Shown: positions 8,385 through 16,452, numbered from the stretch's first letter. The stretch is DNA of 64,000 bases from Vibrio maritimus (GCF_021441885.1 NZ_CP090438.1:2728001-2792000), one strand, 5' to 3'. The notes: generated by a model from the sequence alone, not told the origin. Translations and numbers: made by a program.

Positions 8385-8432
8385 TGGCACACCCGATTCG
8401 AACCTACGCCCCCCCTTAGAAGCGAGTATCGA
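8385..8432 (-). pseudogene. degenerate tRNA-Arg 3' fragment
   Basis: On the plus strand TGGCACACCC-GATTCGAACCTACG then CTTAGAAG closely matches the 3' half of the intact tRNA-Arg at 11491-11567 (TGGCACGCCC, GATTCGAACCTACG, CTTAGAAG), in the same orientation. About 5 bases of the T-stem are missing and the rest has decayed. It may be an attachment-site relic left by an element integrated at the tRNA 3' end, or the remains of a tandem tRNA gene. There is no terminator next to it, unlike the intact gene. Confidence 0.65.
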
Positions 8433-8535
8433 TAGGAACCATACAGTTCATGCGTTTAATAGCTTGTCACTTCACGAGTGAGACGTGATTGTAAGACAGT
8501 ACTACTGTAGCTGTGAAGAGTGTCCCACTCGAAAG

Positions 8536-8919
8536 CTAACTAAAGTTTGCCTTACAGCGTTTATAGTTCTCTTGACCTGTACCGATCCACATAACCTCAC
8601 CATTCTCTTTGTATTTTAAGAACTTATATTGAAATGTTTTGTATCTAGGGTCATATGACCAAAAGTACATATCACCGTTGTCAGCAATGTTGTATTCCAT
8701 TGTTATAACGCCGTTCTCGTCTTCCGTCATTGGCTTGATGACTTCTAGCTCAAAGGTACTGCCATAACTTACCATTTTATCATCCGTATAAATGAAACTA
8801 TGAATCTCCGTTGGGTCCCAATACTCATCAAGCTGACAACTAATCTGAGCTGTAGTGTAAGTTTTCGCTAACGTCACGCTTGGTAGTAATAGGCAGAAGA
8901 TAGTTAAGTGTTTTTTCAT
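8536..8919 (-). CDS. secreted hypothetical protein
   Basis: A 127-residue protein with a clear signal peptide (MKKHLTIFCLLLPSVTLA then KTYTTAQISC), so it is predicted to be periplasmic or exported. Two cysteines in the mature part (ISCQLDE and KRCKANFS) could form one disulfide. The remainder is rich in tyrosine, tryptophan and acidic residues, which suggests a small beta-rich domain. I recognise no family. It is AT-rich and lies in the tRNA-Arg-flanked accessory patch, consistent with acquired DNA. Confidence 0.7.
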   Translation of the reverse strand: MKKHLTIFCLLLPSVTLAKTYTTAQISCQLDEYWDPTEIHSFIYTDDKMVSYGSTFELEVIKPMTEDENGVITMEYNIADNGDMYFWSYDPRYKTFQYKFLKYKENGEVMWIGTGQENYKRCKANFS

Positions 8920-9084
8920 AAGAGTTACCTAAAATTATTAATGTCTGATTGAACTTATATGTACTTTGAATCGCTTTAGCAATGCTAGTCGATAAGGTCT
9001 ACTTTACACATAAGTACGACTGCCCAAGCCCCAGATGCTTTGTGTTATTATATACTCAGTATGTACCAGAAAACTGAAACCCAC

Positions 9085-9699
9085 ATGATAAAACCTACCT
9101 TGTTAGCACTGCTCTCATTATCAGTAGCTGCATGTGCAAACACTTCTCATGTCATCGACCAAGAACCAACGAGTTACATAGTTGGAAGGAAAATAATCTC
9201 GATTTATAACCCTATTCCAGATGGAAAATACGCACAGTTTTACGACTGGGGAAGAGAGTATGCACGGATGTATTCTCAGCTTGGACGGTGCTCAAATAAA
9301 AATGTTCTTCAAGGGAAGTTTATTGAACGTATCAAGATTTCATCTATGGCTGTAGGTAAGGACCAATACAATCAAATAATGTGGGCAATGCGTGACCAAG
9401 CAAATCAATTGGCACAACATGCAAATCAGCTCAATTCCGAACTGCTGCATGAATATTACAGCGAACTAAGTACGCAAGAATGTAGTTTGTTGGAGAACAC
9501 AGCCGACTACATGGTGTTCGATTCTCTGGACTACGCTCTCAAATGGAGACAGAGCATCGGAGACGATGTAACTCTTGAAAAGTGGAAGGTTTACCCCGTA
9601 TTCGCCAATCAACTAGGCAATGTCTCATTTGATGACAGAGGATACGTAGTTCGAGACACTTTCGGTAACATCCGATTTACTAACAATCTGTCAGACTAA
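9085..9699 (+). CDS. putative lipoprotein of unknown function
   Basis: A 204-residue protein beginning MIKPTLLALLSLSVAAC. The lipobox VAAC puts the acylated cysteine at residue 17, so an envelope lipoprotein is expected. I chose ATG 9085 because the signal sequence starts there; in-frame ATGs at 9040 and 9061 would put a hydrophilic stretch ahead of it, though no start has a strong ribosome site. The mature protein is hydrophilic, with two further cysteines (GRCSNKN, QECSLLE) and a helical middle segment rich in Gln, Asn and Ala. I recognise no family. It diverges from the secreted gene at 8919 in the accessory patch. Confidence 0.7.
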   Translation: MIKPTLLALLSLSVAACANTSHVIDQEPTSYIVGRKIISIYNPIPDGKYAQFYDWGREYARMYSQLGRCSNKNVLQGKFIERIKISSMAVGKDQYNQIMWAMRDQANQLAQHANQLNSELLHEYYSELSTQECSLLENTADYMVFDSLDYALKWRQSIGDDVTLEKWKVYPVFANQLGNVSFDDRGYVVRDTFGNIRFTNNLSD

Positions 9700-10256
9700 G
9701 TCACTACAACATCGCCTCAAAACAGTATAAAAAAATATCGGCATCCTCTTTTGATGCCGATAACCAAAATTAAACAAGCTCCCCTGAGAGCTTCCGCTGC
9801 ACAGCCTTTTCTCATATTCCAAACACTCTCGCCAAACTAAAAGACTGCCAATGGCACACTGTTTGGGTTGGCTCATGTATCTACTAATTCGTCGCAGAAC
9901 TCCAGTTAACAAGACTCGAAGGCCACAGAAGCAGTTAAATCTATGCTACCTATAAGGATGAAAAGTGAAATATATAAAAGTGTTGTGTGAAATCTTGCTG
10001 ATGGTGAGTCTATTGCTACTATGCTAAAAAAACATCGCTACAATCCACAATAGAGGCGCTAAGGCAAGCTCCTCCGTTTAAAAGCTAGCATGTTAGTTTC
10101 AATCATTCTGATATATAAGGCAAGATAGTATCTCGACACCTCTCCTTCAGGCATTCAAGCTCATTTTGTAATCTTCGTTTATACTCCCTCCGCATCAACA
10201 ACTTGTAATTGAAGTACACAGATTCTGTTGAGTAACTCGAGTTTACTCATGAAACC
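9700..10256. other. gene-poor AT-rich accessory segment
   Basis: No convincing gene is visible over this 557-base stretch. It holds a minus-oriented terminator (9736-9762), a 20-codon GTG ORF at 9966 with a good AAGGA site that stops almost at once (MKYIKVLCEILLMVSLLLLC), and short minus-strand ORFs around 10170-10249 that look frameshifted. The picture is of decayed small genes encoding exported peptides. Confidence 0.4.
9728..9762 (-). terminator. rho-independent terminator, minus strand
   Basis: TATCGGCATC (9736-9745) pairs perfectly with GATGCCGATA (9753-9762). A run of A on the plus strand (9728-9735) gives a T-tract on the minus strand. It would end a transcript coming down from the 10870-10257 gene pair. 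Confidence 0.75.
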
Positions 10257-10427
10257 TCACAGGTTGAATCGAACGTAATCATAAATTTTTTTCTGTGTTT
10301 GAAGTATTTCTAAGTCATATCCACCAGTTCGACCACTAATAGAATTCAGTTGGTCTATCATCTTGAACTGAGTTCCGAGATGGGCGAATAGCAAAACAGC
10401 AATTAGTGCCAATAGTTTGTTCGTCAT
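10257..10427 (-). CDS. 56-residue small membrane or exported protein
   Basis: A short ORF beginning two bases after the stop of the upstream gene (TAA-TC-ATG), so it is probably translated by coupling. The N-terminus MTNKLLALIAVLLFAHLG is a hydrophobic segment, either a membrane anchor or a signal sequence. The rest is short and charged (DLEILQTQKKIYDYV). I know of no homologue. The tight spacing behind a secreted protein gene is the main support. Confidence 0.5.
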   Translation of the reverse strand: MTNKLLALIAVLLFAHLGTQFKMIDQLNSISGRTGGYDLEILQTQKKIYDYVRFNL

Positions 10428-10429
10428 GA

Positions 10430-10870
10430 TTACAATGTCTTCATACAGCTAAGGTCACTCATCATGTACTTTGCAGCATCCTCTTTGTTGAGGTTATACA
10501 CCTCCATATATGCAGGGAGCCAATTGGCAGCAGTGTCCGCAGAGTTCTCAATATAATTCTCTGGCACACCATTTATGGTCTGGTTGATAGACACTGCAAT
10601 TAAATGTCCTTTCTTGTAAAACTCATCTCCTTGAATACCATGAAGAACCATACACATCATTGATACGCCATTAGTGAAGTTAACCTTGTCTTGGTCTAAC
10701 TCCTCGCCCCTGCGCTTCTGCTCAGCAAATAAATCTATATATTCTCCGTACTGCTTGACCTGTTCTACTACATCAGCAGCCGTCATTTCTTTGCCGTTTT
10801 GTACACCATCTTGAGCCATGACTGGCAGGTTCACAGCCATAACTAATAAGCCAATATTAAAAATTTTCAT
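10430..10870 (-). CDS. secreted hypothetical protein, helical
   Basis: A 146-residue protein with a signal peptide (MKIFNIGLLVMAVNLPVMA then QDGVQNG). I placed the start at ATG 10870 because the signal peptide begins there and AGAGAG lies upstream; the open frame extends to 11020 but that part looks untranslated. The mature chain is largely helical (TAADVVEQVKQYGEYIDL) with two cysteines (MMCMVLHG, LSCMKTL). I recognise no family. A 56-residue ORF follows two bases downstream, so the two likely form an operon. Confidence 0.7.
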   Translation of the reverse strand: MKIFNIGLLVMAVNLPVMAQDGVQNGKEMTAADVVEQVKQYGEYIDLFAEQKRRGEELDQDKVNFTNGVSMMCMVLHGIQGDEFYKKGHLIAVSINQTINGVPENYIENSADTAANWLPAYMEVYNLNKEDAAKYMMSDLSCMKTL

Positions 10871-11446
10871 GTTTAATCTCTCTGAATACTCCTCACTGTT
10901 TATGAGAAAGACATTGATTGATAGAGTCCTGGCAGATTTCAGTCTCCGATGAAAACAAACCATACAATAAAAGCAACATAATCGATTATCGCTTTTGTAG
11001 GCCGCGATCCATCCAAACAATGAAGAAGCCTAGGGAGCGTTCTGGAGTAACATCCAATGATGGGTATAGAGAGGAAAGATTAAGACAATGTACAAGCACT
11101 TACTCATAGTAACTTCACGCCAAAGTTGATAAAAATCATGTGGTTACTATTAACTCTTCATGCTAACGCAGTTCCTCCAACTGAACCTGATTTATCTTTC
11201 TTCTGTCGCTTGTGGAAATATTTGAGTTCATGTTGTGGAGGAATTATTTGCTTACTCACACAAAATCATTTCAACTATGTGCTTTGGGCAATATTTAAGT
11301 ATACAGAGTTAACTTGTGAATTATAGAGCTTCTGGAATGGAGTATTTTCTATCAGTTTAGGGATAGGGAGTAGTACGACGTGGGTATCAAAATTCAAATA
11401 CCTGTCCACTCAAGGGGGTGAAAAGGGACAGTGACGCTAAAAAGCA
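10871..11446. other. accessory intergenic region, nothing firm
   Basis: This 576-base stretch should hold the promoter of the minus-strand pair. Two plus-strand ORFs (10918-11109 and 11126-11326) lack ribosome sites and recognisable domains, and I do not call them. The DNA is AT-rich and probably acquired or decaying. Confidence 0.4.
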
Positions 11447-11481
11447 AAAGTCCCGATAACTCATTGAATTATCGGGACTTT
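11447..11481 (-). terminator. rho-independent terminator of tRNA-Arg
   Basis: AAAGTCCCGATAA (11447-11459) pairs perfectly with TTATCGGGACTTT (11469-11481), with Ts following on the minus strand. It lies 10 bases beyond the tRNA 3' end. Confidence 0.9.
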
Positions 11482-11490
11482 CTAAATAAA

Positions 11491-11567
11491 TGGCACGCCC
11501 TGTAGGATTCGAACCTACGACCACATCCTTAGAAGGGACGTGCTCTATCCAGCTGAGCTAAGGGCGC
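11491..11567 (-). tRNA. tRNA-Arg (anticodon UCU)
   Basis: A complete 77-base cloverleaf with encoded CCA. The acceptor strand GCGCCCT pairs with AGGGCGT (G-U at position 1-72). The D-arm is GCTC/GAGC and the anticodon stem-loop is CGTCC-CTTCTAA-GGATG, giving anticodon TCT. The T-arm is GTAGG-TTCGAAT-CCTAC. It reads AGA codons. It stands alone between the accessory patch and folD, with its own promoter and terminator. Confidence 0.97.
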
Positions 11568-11581
11568 GCTATAGGGAAAGG

Positions 11582-11609
11582 ATTATACGAGTTAGGAGAG
11601 GTAAATCAA
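11582..11609 (-). promoter_or_regulatory. sigma-70 promoter of tRNA-Arg
   Basis: On the minus strand, TTGATT (11609-11604) and a perfect TATAAT (11587-11582) are separated by 16 bases. The -10 box lies about 14 bases ahead of the tRNA 5' end, a typical stable-RNA arrangement. Confidence 0.75.
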
Positions 11610-11772
11610 TGGCTTTATTGCCTAGAGCGGTTTAAACGCCCAAAAAAAAGTCAACATATCAGCAAAAGACGAAAAACCCACCGATGCAAACGTTTGCGTT
11701 GTAGCTTTTGAAATAGTTTTCTGGGACAATGCACACAAAAATAACAGTCAATTAACTTTCTCAAGGAAAATT

Positions 11773-12636
11773 ATGTCTGCTCAAAACATTGATGGGAAAC
11801 TCATTTCTCAAACTGTACGCTCAGAAGTTGCCGCTCGTGTTAAAGCGAGAACGGATGCAGGACTTCGAGCGCCGGGGTTAGCGGTTGTATTAGTGGGTGA
11901 AGACCCAGCCTCGCAAGTTTATGTGGGTAGCAAACGCCGTGCGTGTGAAGAAGTTGGTTTTGTGTCTAAGTCGTACGACTTGCCTGCTAGCGCAACAGAA
12001 GAACAGCTTCTGAGCCTTGTTGACGAACTGAATAATGACCCTGAAGTCGATGGCATCTTGGTACAGCTACCATTGCCTGCAGGTATCGACACGACGCATG
12101 TACTAGAGCGCATCATTCCAGAAAAAGATGTCGATGGCTTCCACCCCTATAATGTGGGTCGATTAGCACAGCGCATTCCTAAGTTACGCTCGTGCACGCC
12201 AAAAGGCATTATCACTCTCCTTGATCGTTACAACATTCAACTTCGTGGTAAACACGCTGTGATTGTGGGTGCATCGAACATTGTGGGTCGCCCTATGACA
12301 CTAGAACTATTGCTAGCAGGCTGCACTACGACGACATGCCACCGATTCACTAAAGACCTCGAAAGCCATGTACGCCAAGCTGACGTGGTCGTGGTTGCAG
12401 TTGGTAAGCCAAACTTTGTTCCTGGCCACTGGATCAAGAAAGGCGCTGTTGTGGTCGATGTAGGTATCAACCGTTTGGAAAATGGCACCTTGGTTGGCGA
12501 CGTTGAGTACGATGTAGCAAAAGAAAACGCGAGCTTCATTACTCCAGTTCCTGGCGGTGTTGGCCCAATGACGGTAGCGAGTCTGATTGAGAATACTATG
12601 ATTGCTTGTGAGCAATTTCATACCGCTAAAAAGTAA
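11773..12636 (+). CDS. folD: bifunctional methylene-THF dehydrogenase/methenyl-THF cyclohydrolase
   Basis: A 287-residue cytosolic enzyme that oxidises 5,10-methylene-tetrahydrofolate (NADP) and hydrolyses the methenyl product to 10-formyl-THF. The catalytic segment YVGSKRRACEEVG carries the conserved Tyr and Lys, followed by the signature VDGFHPYNVGRL. The NADP-binding region is VIVGASNIVGRP and the closing motif PVPGGVGPMTVA. Length matches the family (about 285). It stands alone, with a Shine-Dalgarno (AAGGA) just ahead of ATG 11773. PurU, which consumes its product, is also in this window. Confidence 0.97.
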   Translation: MSAQNIDGKLISQTVRSEVAARVKARTDAGLRAPGLAVVLVGEDPASQVYVGSKRRACEEVGFVSKSYDLPASATEEQLLSLVDELNNDPEVDGILVQLPLPAGIDTTHVLERIIPEKDVDGFHPYNVGRLAQRIPKLRSCTPKGIITLLDRYNIQLRGKHAVIVGASNIVGRPMTLELLLAGCTTTTCHRFTKDLESHVRQADVVVVAVGKPNFVPGHWIKKGAVVVDVGINRLENGTLVGDVEYDVAKENASFITPVPGGVGPMTVASLIENTMIACEQFHTAKK

Positions 12637-12857
12637 TCTTAATGAGTGAGGGAGTTCGCTCCCTTACTATCCCTCCGCCCCTTGTCGCACACTCTTTCCT
12701 CTTTACAATCATACAGATAACGTTAACCCCCTCTCATTTTGTACTGATACTTTCTTACCTATTAGCAACTTTACTTCTTCGTCACAGATTTCAAACCGCA
12801 TGTTCGGTACAAACAACCTCAGAAGAGAATCAATCGAATAACGAGGAGATGTACCCC

Positions 12858-13109
12858 ATGTATAAGAAAAACGCATTGATCACAGCAGAGAGCGGCTTAC
12901 ACACAAGGCCGGCAGCGCAGTTCGTTAAAGAAGCAAAAAAATACTCAGAAGATATCGAGATCGTGTCTAAGGGTAAGACGGCTACGGCTAAGAATTTGTT
13001 CAAGTTGCAGACATTGCAGCTAGTGAAAGGCACTGAAGTGACGGTTCAGTCATCCAACAGGCAAGCCGTTGATGAACTGGCAAGCTTCTTAGAGAAAGTG
13101 ACCGGCTAG
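12858..13109 (+). CDS. HPr-family phosphocarrier protein (paralogue)
   Basis: An 83-residue HPr-like PTS phosphocarrier. The phosphorylation site GLHTRPAAQF puts His15 and Arg17 exactly as in HPr, and LFKLQTLQL matches the second signature. Residue 46, serine in standard HPr, is asparagine here (TATAKNLFKL). I chose ATG 12858 because the AGGAG site (12844-12848) is 9 bases away, whereas ATG 12849 would touch it. It is not next to ptsI or crr, so it is probably a second HPr rather than the general ptsH; which enzymes it serves is unknown. A strong terminator follows. Confidence 0.88.
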   Translation: MYKKNALITAESGLHTRPAAQFVKEAKKYSEDIEIVSKGKTATAKNLFKLQTLQLVKGTEVTVQSSNRQAVDELASFLEKVTG

Positions 13110-13123
13110 CAGATAGTAAAACT

Positions 13124-13163
13124 AAGCGCCCATGCACGCGGCCTGAGTGCATGGGCGCTTTTT
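13124..13163 (+). terminator. rho-independent terminator after HPr paralogue
   Basis: A 14-bp perfect stem (AAGCGCCCATGCAC, 13124-13137; inverse complement 13147-13160) followed by Ts. Confidence 0.92.
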
Positions 13164-13189
13164 CATTTTATGTACAATGAGAGAGAGCG

Positions 13190-14167
13190 TTAATCCATCG
13201 CGATTCGGTCAGCAAGGTGGCTGACAGCCAAAGCGAAGTAATACGAACGATTCCACTTCATCAACACGTTATAGTTGTTATACACCAAATAAACTCGACC
13301 ATTCTCGTCATCAGGCATAATAAGCCAAGCTTTAATGTCTTCATCAAGCTGAGGCAAGGGGCGACCGTCGTATCGTGTCACACCGAGCTTGCTCCACTCT
13401 TGCAAGAACTTGCCTTTTTCAGGGTCGCGCCCCTGAAGCTCAGGAGAAAACCCTTTAGGAACTTTGACTTGTCGTCCCCAAGTGTATTGATCATCCCAGC
13501 CAGATTTCGCTAAGTAGTTAGCGGTTGACGCGAAGACATCGGCTTCACTGTCCCAGATGTCTTTCTTGCCATCGCCATTACCATCAGCAGCAAAGTTCAG
13601 GAACGAACTCGGCATGAACTGGCTTTGCCCCATTGCGCCAGCCCAAGACCCTTTCATGTCTTTAGGTGCAATATGACCTTGTTCTAGAATGGTCAGCGCA
13701 GCTAGAGCCTCACTGCGGAAGAAGGCTTCTCTTCGTCCTTCATACGCCATGGTTGATAACGCATCAATGACTCGATAGTTACCAGTAAAGCGACCAAAGT
13801 TACTTTCAACGCCCCACAATGCGACGATAAAGCGCGGCTGGACGCCATATTCGTCACCAATGCGTTTCAGCTCAGCGTAATGTTTGTTGTGAAGCTCTTT
13901 CGCTTGCTTCACTTTCCAATCCGGCACCGCTCTTGGTATGTACTCATCCAAAGTCAGTCTTTTCTCAGGCTGGTTACGGTCGGCTTTCACCGCTCTGGGC
14001 TTATATTCCACACCAGCAAAGGCCTCTGTTAAGATTTGCTCAGAGATTCCTTGCTCTCGAGCCTCTTGCTTGAGACCCGCGACATATTCCTCGAAGGATT
14101 CCTTTTGTTGCGCGACTGCGCTTGTGGCTAGGCTTGCCCCTAGCATCAGTGACAATATCTTTTTCAC
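13190..14167 (-). CDS. lytic murein transglycosylase, MltB/SltB family
   Basis: A 325-residue periplasmic enzyme that cleaves the MurNAc-GlcNAc bond of peptidoglycan to leave 1,6-anhydro ends. A signal peptide covers residues 1-19 (ATSAVA then QQKESF). The catalytic glutamate is Glu121 in ALWGVESNFGRFTG, followed by AGAMGQSQFMPSSF and the DGNGDGKKDIWD segment of the family. No lipobox cysteine is present, so it is a soluble form rather than a lipoprotein like E. coli MltB. It is followed on the minus strand by an unrelated convergent gene. Confidence 0.93.
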   Translation of the reverse strand: MKKILSLMLGASLATSAVAQQKESFEEYVAGLKQEAREQGISEQILTEAFAGVEYKPRAVKADRNQPEKRLTLDEYIPRAVPDWKVKQAKELHNKHYAELKRIGDEYGVQPRFIVALWGVESNFGRFTGNYRVIDALSTMAYEGRREAFFRSEALAALTILEQGHIAPKDMKGSWAGAMGQSQFMPSSFLNFAADGNGDGKKDIWDSEADVFASTANYLAKSGWDDQYTWGRQVKVPKGFSPELQGRDPEKGKFLQEWSKLGVTRYDGRPLPQLDEDIKAWLIMPDDENGRVYLVYNNYNVLMKWNRSYYFALAVSHLADRIAMD

Positions 14168-14191
14168 CGTGCCCTCCCCTGAGCAGTCGGA

Positions 14192-14467
14192 TTATTTCTG
14201 TTGAGCTTTCTGCTCTTTGTATTTATCCAGTAAGTTTTCTGGCGGTGGTGGTAATTGTAAGAAAAAGCCCTCTTCGTTAATCGACGTTTTGACCTTCTCA
14301 ACATCGACCAACGCCAGCGTACGGCCAGCAAGGTTAACCACCATGACAAACTGAGGTCTGCCAAACATGTCCATCAACGCTTCTGGTACTGGAGTAAAGT
14401 CGTCTTTCTTTGCGATGTACAGGTATGCCCCGTCTTTTTTAGTGCTTTTATAGATTGAACAAAGCAT
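14192..14467 (-). CDS. ycgL: YcgL family protein
   Basis: A 91-residue small cytosolic protein. The frame extends to 14500, but ATG 14467 (MLCSIYKSTKKDG) follows AAGAGA and matches the usual start. The family hallmarks YLYIAKKDDF, FGRPQFVM and the terminal LQLPPPPENLL are all present. The function of YcgL is not established; it is usually found next to the min operon, as here, and upstream of the transglycosylase gene on the same strand (24-base gap). Confidence 0.9.
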   Translation of the reverse strand: MLCSIYKSTKKDGAYLYIAKKDDFTPVPEALMDMFGRPQFVMVVNLAGRTLALVDVEKVKTSINEEGFFLQLPPPPENLLDKYKEQKAQQK

Positions 14468-14683
14468 GGTTGTATCTCTTATCGTTACGTATCTTCTCAA
14501 GTAGAAGAAATAATTCGGTTAGTTTATGGAAAATTGAGAGTTAATTATCCATTTGAGAGCAAGATAGCTTGCTGTATCTAATGTTGAAATATAACATGAT
14601 TATTCCCAAGTAACCTCTAGATACGTTTACATTGGCATAACCTAATCAATAGCAATGTCATTGGCACAAGGATTTGATCATCA

Positions 14684-15346
14684 ATGTCTCAATCCCCAGA
14701 TCTGAAAGGCAGTAGCTTCACCTTATCGGTGTTGCATCTTTCTGACAACGATGTTTCCAAAGCAGTTCAATTTTTACAACAAAAAGTCTCTCAAGCCCCG
14801 ACATTTTTCGCCTCGGCACCCGTGGTGATCAATGTTAGTCAGGTAGATGGCGATATTAACTTTATCGACCTAAAACTGGGCGTAGAAGAGATAGGTATGA
14901 TTCCTGTTGGCGTTACCGGCTGCCAAGATAAGCGCCTGCAAAACCTCGCGTCAGAAGCAGGGTTTGCGGTCATGACGGCAAGTAAAGCACCTTCTCAAGC
15001 CCCCGCTAAAATGGAACCAACCAAAATTGTCCGCAACCCAGTTCGATCTGGGCAACAAATCTATGCTAAAAACAGTGACCTTGTCATATTAAGCCATGTG
15101 AGTGCGGGCGCCGAAGTTATCGCCGATGGCACCATTCATATCCATGGCACATTACGAGGCAGAGCAATCGCAGGAGCAAGTGGCTCACGCGATGCAAAAA
15201 TTCTCTGCAGCGACTTACAAGCTGAACTAGTCTCCATAGCAGGAAACTACTGGCTCAGCGATCAGATTGAACGTGAATACTGGGGTAAAAAGGTGCTATT
15301 CGGTATGACCGATGACCAACTCGATTTCGAGATCCTCACGATTTAG
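14684..15346 (+). CDS. minC: septum site-determining protein MinC
   Basis: A 220-residue inhibitor of FtsZ polymerisation that blocks division at the poles. The N-terminal FtsZ-binding domain (about residues 1-100) is followed by a Ala/Pro/Ser-rich linker (KAPSQAPAKM) and the C-terminal right-handed beta-helix that binds MinD (IHGTLRGRAIAGASG region). It is the first gene of minCDE, with minD starting 20 bases after its stop. Confidence 0.96.
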   Translation: MSQSPDLKGSSFTLSVLHLSDNDVSKAVQFLQQKVSQAPTFFASAPVVINVSQVDGDINFIDLKLGVEEIGMIPVGVTGCQDKRLQNLASEAGFAVMTASKAPSQAPAKMEPTKIVRNPVRSGQQIYAKNSDLVILSHVSAGAEVIADGTIHIHGTLRGRAIAGASGSRDAKILCSDLQAELVSIAGNYWLSDQIEREYWGKKVLFGMTDDQLDFEILTI

Positions 15347-15366
15347 AATTTAAAGGAAAACAATTA

Positions 15367-16179
15367 ATGGCACGCATTATTGTGGTAACGTCGGGTAAAG
15401 GCGGCGTAGGTAAGACGACCTCGAGCGCGGCAATCGCGTCAGGACTGGCACTAAAAGGCAAGAAAACGGCCGTTATCGACTTCGATATCGGTCTTCGTAA
15501 CCTAGACCTTATCATGGGTTGTGAACGTCGCGTGGTTTACGATTTTGTCAATGTTATCAATGGCGAAGCAACGCTAAATCAAGCACTTATCAAAGATAAG
15601 CGTACTGATAATCTGTTCATCCTACCTGCCTCACAAACTCGTGATAAAGATGCGCTGACCAAAGACGGTGTACGTCGTGTATTGGACGATCTCGATGAAA
15701 TGGGTTTTGACTTCGTAATCTGTGATTCACCTGCAGGTATTGAGCAAGGTGCATTGATGGCGCTGTACTTCGCGGACGAAGCGATTGTAACCACCAACCC
15801 AGAAGTCTCCTCGGTTCGCGACTCAGACCGCATTCTTGGCATCCTAGACTCGAAGTCTCGCCGCGCTGAAGAAGGCAAAGAGCCGGTTAAACAGCACCTA
15901 TTGTTAACTCGTTACAACCCTGCACGAGTAACACAAGGCGAAATGCTGTCTGTCGAAGACGTGGAAGAGATCCTACACATTTCACTGCTTGGTGTTATTC
16001 CAGAAAGCCAAGCGGTACTCAATGCCTCTAACAAAGGTGTGCCAGTCATTTTTGATGATGAGTCTGATGCAGGTATGGCGTACTCAGACACCGTTGATCG
16101 TCTACTCGGTGAGCAAGTCGACTTCCGCTTCTTAACAGAGCAGAAGAAAGGTATCTTCAAACGTCTATTCGGGGGGTAA
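15367..16179 (+). CDS. minD: septum site-determining ATPase MinD
   Basis: A 270-residue membrane-associated ATPase that recruits MinC and drives pole-to-pole oscillation with MinE. The deviant Walker A motif GKGGVGKTT is at residues 10-18, with the signature lysine Lys11 and Lys16. VICDSPAGIE is the Walker B/switch region. The C-terminal amphipathic membrane-targeting helix is visible (KKGIFKRLFGG). Ribosome site AAAGGAAA lies just ahead of ATG 15367. MinE follows after 3 bases. Confidence 0.97.
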   Translation: MARIIVVTSGKGGVGKTTSSAAIASGLALKGKKTAVIDFDIGLRNLDLIMGCERRVVYDFVNVINGEATLNQALIKDKRTDNLFILPASQTRDKDALTKDGVRRVLDDLDEMGFDFVICDSPAGIEQGALMALYFADEAIVTTNPEVSSVRDSDRILGILDSKSRRAEEGKEPVKQHLLLTRYNPARVTQGEMLSVEDVEEILHISLLGVIPESQAVLNASNKGVPVIFDDESDAGMAYSDTVDRLLGEQVDFRFLTEQKKGIFKRLFGG

Positions 16180-16182
16180 GCT

Positions 16183-16446
16183 ATGTCTCTACTTGAGTTT
16201 TTCCGCCCACAGAAGAAGACCTCAGCAAACCTAGCAAAAGAACGTTTGCAAATCATCGTTGCAGAGAGACGCAGTGAAGGCTCGCCTTCTCCGTCTTACT
16301 TACCGCAGTTAAAGGAAGATATCCTTAAGGTGATCGCGAAATATGTCGATGTTGATCCGTCTATGGTGGATTTGTCATTCGAACATAAAGACGATGACAT
16401 TTCGGTTCTTGAGCTCAACGTGCAGCTTCCAGAAGACGAAAAGTAA
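16183..16446 (+). CDS. minE: cell division topological specificity factor MinE
   Basis: An 87-residue protein that stimulates MinD ATPase and confines MinC/MinD activity to the poles. The N-terminal membrane-binding and anti-MinCD segment (MSLLEFFRPQKK then LAKERLQIIVAERR) and the C-terminal topological-specificity domain are both intact. It is the last gene of minCDE, and a terminator follows within 10 bases. Confidence 0.96.
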   Translation: MSLLEFFRPQKKTSANLAKERLQIIVAERRSEGSPSPSYLPQLKEDILKVIAKYVDVDPSMVDLSFEHKDDDISVLELNVQLPEDEK

Positions 16447-16452
16447 TGCAAA

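Noticed and set aside
9691..9912. 73-codon minus-strand frame
   Set aside because: It reads straight through the terminator hairpin at 9736-9762 and has no domain or ribosome site.
9966..10028. 20-codon hydrophobic GTG frame with an AAGGA site
   Set aside because: Looks like the start of a signal peptide that stops at once. Probably a truncated gene; too short to call.
10170..10249. Short minus-strand frames downstream of the 56-residue gene
   Set aside because: One ATG frame of 24 codons and an overlapping frame with a charged helix look like a frameshifted remnant; neither can be supported.
10918..11109. 63-codon plus-strand frame opposite the 5' region of the secreted gene
   Set aside because: No ribosome site, unusual composition, and it overlaps the probable promoter of the minus-strand gene.
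11126..11326. 66-codon plus-strand frame with a signal-like start
   Set aside because: It begins with TTG (or ATG 11138) without a ribosome site, and the sequence after the hydrophobic start has no recognisable domain. It may be a decayed gene.
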